Source: Streptomyces sp. SID13031 (GTDB taxonomy: Bacteria > Actinomycetota > Actinomycetes > Propionibacteriales > Kribbellaceae). Taken from it: DNA of 64,000 nucleotides. The notes beneath the pieces are model-generated. The model saw only the letters and a program-made list of their open reading frames with translations, did no database searches and was not told where the DNA came from. The stretch covers positions 1-64,000 of the forward strand of contig NZ_JAAGLV010000021.1 in NCBI RefSeq assembly GCF_010548305.1, read 5' to 3'. Shown here piece after piece: positions 61,099 to 64,000 of this stretch (positions are counted from its first letter, which is position 1; the number at the start of each line of letters is the position of its first letter). The position numbers and the translations under genes are program-made.

Positions 61099-61545
61099 AT
61101 GAAGCTCATCCTTGCGCAGGAAGTCGAGGGCCTCGGAGCCCCCGGCGAAATCGTCGAGGTCAAGGACGGCTACGGCCGTAACTACCTCGTACCGCGCGGT
61201 CTGGCCATCGGCTGGACCCGTGGAGCAGAGAAGCAGATCCAGTCGATCAAGCGGGCGCGTGACGCCCGGGCGATCCAGGGCAAAGAGCACGCGAGCGAGG
61301 TCAAGAACCAGCTCGAGCAGCTCGGCGTCACGCTGGACGTGAAGGCCGGCGACACCGGTCGCCTGTTCGGCTCGGTCACCCCGGCGGATATCGCCGGCGC
61401 GATCAAGTCCGCTGGCGGACCGCTGCTCGAGAAGCGGGCGATCACGATCGGCTCGCCGATCAAGACCACCGGCAAGCACCAGGTCTCGGTGCAGCTGCAC
61501 CCGGACGTGGCCGCCACGGTCCGCCTCGAGGTCGTCGCAGTCTGA
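61099..61545 (+). CDS. rplI: 50S ribosomal protein L9
   Basis: A 148-residue L9: N-terminal domain [21 protein letters not shown] and [14 protein letters not shown], a connecting helix, and the C-terminal rRNA-binding domain ([11 protein letters not shown]). Last gene of the operon, 14 bp after rpsR, followed by a strong terminator. Confidence 0.97.
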   Translation: MKLILAQEVEGLGAPGEIVEVKDGYGRNYLVPRGLAIGWTRGAEKQIQSIKRARDARAIQGKEHASEVKNQLEQLGVTLDVKAGDTGRLFGSVTPADIAGAIKSAGGPLLEKRAITIGSPIKTTGKHQVSVQLHPDVAATVRLEVVAV

Positions 61546-61568
61546 GGCGAAGCCTCACGTAGTACTGA

Positions 61569-61608
61569 CGAAGGCCCGCTCTCCTCGGAGAGCGGGCCTT
61601 CGTGTTTT
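61569..61608 (+). terminator. Rho-independent terminator of ribosomal operon
   Basis: A perfect 15-bp stem (CGAAGGCCCGCTCTC at 61569-61583 with 61588-61602) and a 4-nt CTCG loop are followed by TGTTTT. It lies 23 bp after the rplI stop and would also stop the convergent gene. Confidence 0.93.
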
Positions 61609-61651
61609 GCCTGATCCTGACGAGTGAGGCGCAGCAGCCTCACGAGGTTGG

Positions 61652-61894
61652 TCAGCCTTGTTGGGGGGCCGGCCACTGTGGAGGTTTGGGGTCGTTGGTG
61701 GTGCTGCTGGCGTCGGGCTGGGCGACCTCGGGCCAGTCGGCCGGCTTCGGGTCGTCCGCCGTACCACCGCTGGCGCCCGGGTTCTCGATCGTCGGCCAGG
61801 TCCGCGGGGCCGGGTCGTCGTCGGCTGCTGCCGTGACACTGGGCAGCAGGAGCAGCAGCGAGCCGACGATGCCGGCCAGCAACCGCTTCCTCAC
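61652..61894 (-). CDS. Small secreted protein with DPxPxxWP repeats
   Basis: An 80-residue product with a GTG start at 61894 overlapping the stop of the upstream gene (GTGA). A signal peptide (VRKRLLAGIVGSLLLLLPSVTAAA-like, residues 1-24) precedes a mature part built of three copies of DPxPxxWP (DPAPRTWP, DPKPADWP, DPKPPQWP) about 20 residues apart. No family recognised. It is coupled to the membrane-anchored protein and may be part of the same envelope complex. Confidence 0.65.
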   Translation of the reverse strand: MRKRLLAGIVGSLLLLLPSVTAAADDDPAPRTWPTIENPGASGGTADDPKPADWPEVAQPDASSTTNDPKPPQWPAPQQG

Positions 61895-63294
61895 TTCTTG
61901 TCCAGCGCGTACAGGACCGAGTCGTGCACGACGATCGCATGCGACCCAGCCACACCCCACGGGCGCGCGGTGCCCGGAGGCAACGTGCGGAACCGCCCAG
62001 CCGGTATGCCGGCGACCAGAGCGCTCCCGGTGTTGCCGTAGACCGTCTGGCCGGTGATCGACAGGGGCTGGAAGTCCTTGTAGAACGAGGTCTTCTTCGC
62101 GGTGAAGTTGATCATGCACTCACCCCAGGCAGCCACCTTGTGGGTGTCGTCCGGCAGCCATTGCCAGCCGGCCGCCTGGTTCGGTGCCGCGGTCGGGCAG
62201 GTCGCGACGATGGCACCCGTGTCGGTGGTGTTCACCGTCGGGATCACCTTGTCGGCGGCCGCGGTCTTCCAGATCACCAGCACGCGACCGGGGCTGGCGG
62301 CAACGATGTGGTCGATCGTCGTCGCGCCTCTCGGCTTGGCAGGGGTCAAGGTGACCTCGTCCTTGCCGGGCTGGTCCCAGTACAGCGGACCGCTGTACCG
62401 CGCCAGCAGGGCCTTGTCGCCGTCGGCCAGCAGCAGGGTGCTGCCCCGGCGCGGGGTCGGCAGCGCCTTGAGGTCGCCACCCGATACGACGCTTGCGCCG
62501 CCCTCACTGCCCAGGATGACCAGCGGCGACGGACCGAAGAACTGGACTTCGGCCGAGTTCGGCAGCTCCAGCTCGATCGCCTCGGCACCGTCACCGGCCC
62601 AGTAGTACAGGGATTCCGGCGCGACCACGGCCACTACGGACTTGCCGTCGACAGTGGTGTAGACCGGAGTCTCCGCGCCACGCGGCACCTTGTCCTGCCA
62701 GAGCACCTTGCCGTTGCTGTCGAAGACGGCGATCTTCTCGTCCGGCGTGATGATCGCGACCTCGGTGCCTTTGGGCGAGACGGCGGGGTTGGTGCCCTCC
62801 GCGAGGTTCACGGTCCAGCTGGCGTTGGCCGTCCAGCCCGGTGGTACCGGCCGCGCAGCGAACTGGTCCGGACCGACACTCGGCGCGGACAGCTCCGGGA
62901 GCTTCGGCGACACGGTCGGTTTGGTGATGTCGTCGGACGGCGGCCGCAGGACGACCAGATAGATCACCGTCGCCGCGATCAGTACGCCCGCCAGCGCGGT
63001 CGCCACGATGATCGGCCAGATCGGCTTGTTGCTCTTGGGATCGATCTCGACCGACTCGACCTGGCCGTCCGGGTGGATGATCAGCGGCCAGGACGCGCCG
63101 TCCGACTCGACCGCCGTCGCCTTGACCGGCCGGCCCAGCTGGGCGGCCCGCTCACTGACGAGCTGGATCGCCGCCTGCCGGGGGTCGTGGTGATTCACCG
63201 GATGACTGCGGCCGGCGATCTTCACCTCGGCGTTGTGGTCGTCGTACAGCCGGATCGTCACCTTCGGCCAGGACGGAATGCCCTTCTCAGCCAC
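61891..63294 (-). CDS. Membrane-anchored beta-propeller-like protein
   Basis: A 467-residue protein with a cytoplasmic N-terminal domain (about 1-90, with SWPKVTIRLYDDHNAEVKI), one membrane helix (about 92-115) and a large outside domain of repeated beta segments (AVSPKGTEVAIITPDEKIAVFDSNG is split by me as 168-192) resembling PQQ/WD-type propellers. Function unknown. It is followed by the small DPxPxxWP protein in an overlapping operon and is divergent from a gene for a degenerate P-loop protein, an arrangement I associate with actinobacterial type IV/VII-like secretion loci, from memory. Confidence 0.65.
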   Translation of the reverse strand: MAEKGIPSWPKVTIRLYDDHNAEVKIAGRSHPVNHHDPRQAAIQLVSERAAQLGRPVKATAVESDGASWPLIIHPDGQVESVEIDPKSNKPIWPIIVATALAGVLIAATVIYLVVLRPPSDDITKPTVSPKLPELSAPSVGPDQFAARPVPPGWTANASWTVNLAEGTNPAVSPKGTEVAIITPDEKIAVFDSNGKVLWQDKVPRGAETPVYTTVDGKSVVAVVAPESLYYWAGDGAEAIELELPNSAEVQFFGPSPLVILGSEGGASVVSGGDLKALPTPRRGSTLLLADGDKALLARYSGPLYWDQPGKDEVTLTPAKPRGATTIDHIVAASPGRVLVIWKTAAADKVIPTVNTTDTGAIVATCPTAAPNQAAGWQWLPDDTHKVAAWGECMINFTAKKTSFYKDFQPLSITGQTVYGNTGSALVAGIPAGRFRTLPPGTARPWGVAGSHAIVVHDSVLYALDKK

Positions 63295-63542
63295 GGTGAC
63301 CTCTCATTCCAGCCACAAAACTCCCTCGTTAGACCTTCTCCGACCAGGCCGTTCTAGCATGTCGTCCGCCCGTAACTCATGCTTCCGCCCGATGGCATGC
63401 CAATACGCGAGCCGGCCCGGCTCGTCTGACCCCGACAAGGGGGTAGAAACATCCTCGCCTGTGGATGGGTCACGCCAGTACACCCGGATAGCGAGAGAAT
63501 ACTGTGGGCGACAGCCCGTGACACGCCGCGAGAGGAGGGGCG

Positions 63543-64000
63543 ATGACGCAACCGCAGCAGAACCCGTGGACTCGGCAACAACAGCCGGATCCCGCTCTGC
63601 AGGAGGCTCAGCAGGGCCCACCTCGGCCGGCGGACCTGACTCCGCGCGGGCCCGCGACGCCGCAGCACGGCGTGGTCGCGCCTGCTGAGGACCAGCGGCT
63701 GCCCAAGTTCGCCATCCCCGCTGCCGACACCCTCTGGTGGGTGGGCGTGCACGGCGGGTCCGGCGAGACGACGATGTCGCAACTGCTGCCTGGTACCAGG
63801 GCGTCCGGCCATCGCTGGCCGATCCCGCCGCCGCCGGTGCCGACGCCGGTGGTGCTGGTCGCGCGGACCCACGGATCGGGTCTGCGGGCGGCGCAGCAAG
63901 CCGCGATCGAGTGGGCCTCCGGCGTGGTCCAGGGAGTGTCCGTGCTCGGCCTGGTGCTGATCGCCGACGCGCGCGGTCGGTTGCCCAGGGTTCTCGACGA
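63543..64000 (+). CDS. Partial DUF6668-like degenerate P-loop protein
   Basis: The gene runs off the right edge; 152 codons are visible. ATG at 63543 after GAGGAGGGG. The N-terminus is Gln/Pro-rich and disordered (about 1-50), then comes a Rossmann-like start LWWVGVHGGSGETTMSQLL. The GxxGxGKT position has Glu instead of Lys, so it is a degenerate Walker A. TPVVLVARTHGSGLRAAQQA and VLGLVLIADARG follow. This fits DUF6668-type proteins found with conjugation-like secretion genes. Nucleotide binding is doubtful. Confidence 0.65.
   Translation, partial: MTQPQQNPWTRQQQPDPALQEAQQGPPRPADLTPRGPATPQHGVVAPAEDQRLPKFAIPAADTLWWVGVHGGSGETTMSQLLPGTRASGHRWPIPPPPVPTPVVLVARTHGSGLRAAQQAAIEWASGVVQGVSVLGLVLIADARGRLPRVLD

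Noticed and set aside
1-64000. CRISPR array, tRNA or rRNA genes, complete insertion sequence or prophage
   Set aside because: No regularly spaced repeats, cloverleaf, rRNA stretch, transposase with paired terminal repeats or phage structural genes could be recognised by eye.

Overview
The window is high-GC, densely coded, double-strand DNA from an actinobacterium. The evidence is the GC-rich third codon positions, the frequent GTG/TTG starts with GGAGG-type ribosome sites, an ino1-PadR-PBP1-...-rpsF-ssb-rpsR-rplI backbone like that of mycobacteria and streptomycetes (from memory: M. tuberculosis Rv0046c to Rv0056), a LysR/TetR/Lrp/PadR/ROK-type regulatory style, and many secreted glycosidases. 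A soil Nocardioidaceae member such as Kribbella fits best, but the genus is an inference. No rRNA, tRNA, CRISPR array or complete mobile element was seen; only the left edge holds a fragment that could be a transposase or other HTH protein.

Region 1 (1-12.6 kb): an edge fragment, then a divergent envelope module. Sensor kinase and OmpR-type regulator read leftward. Lipoprotein, peptidoglycan-binding membrane-fusion-like protein, ABC ATPase and MacB-type permease read rightward in one tightly overlapping operon. An MFS carrier follows, then an acyl-ACP desaturase divergent from a hot-dog thioesterase and a zinc alcohol dehydrogenase, then a secreted GH75 chitosanase under a ROK-like palindrome.

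Region 2 (12.6-30.7 kb): a RibD/DHFR-like reductase; two tandem paralogous secreted metzincin-like proteases; a complete leftward peptide ABC transporter operon ending in an M20 amidohydrolase, divergent from a double-length Lrp-type regulator; a HAD phosphatase; a compact regulator pair divergent from a minimal PEP-synthase/rifampin-phosphotransferase-like protein; a 50-residue protein coupled to an HExxH protein; a DUF72 protein; and a small secreted NTF2-like protein.

Region 3 (30.8-38.4 kb): part of the conserved chromosome backbone. It holds inositol-phosphate synthase with its PadR regulator, a short-chain fatty acid transporter, a bifunctional PBP1, a small membrane protein and a PIG-V-like mannosyltransferase.

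Region 4 (38.4-59.6 kb): an accessory stretch lying inside that backbone. It includes a large secreted GH92 alpha-mannosidase, a glycan cluster (SDR epimerase, GT-C/GT2 fusion, GtrA, UDP-sulfoquinovose synthase-like enzyme), a LysR regulator next to an N-terminally shortened MFS gene, a methyltransferase under a MerR-like palindrome, a FemX plus alanine-racemase-like pair, a GH27 enzyme, a TetR regulator with two operators, an SDR, a NUDIX hydrolase, an endonuclease IV-like protein and a DUF4241 protein.

Region 5 (59.6-64 kb): rpsF-ssb-rpsR-rplI with a structured leader and a strong terminator. It is followed by a leftward pair of envelope proteins and, divergently, a truncated gene for a proline-rich protein with a degenerate P-loop. 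That pair and the partial gene look like the start of a larger secretion or conjugation-like locus beyond the right edge. Neighbouring convergent genes repeatedly overlap at their 3' ends throughout the window.
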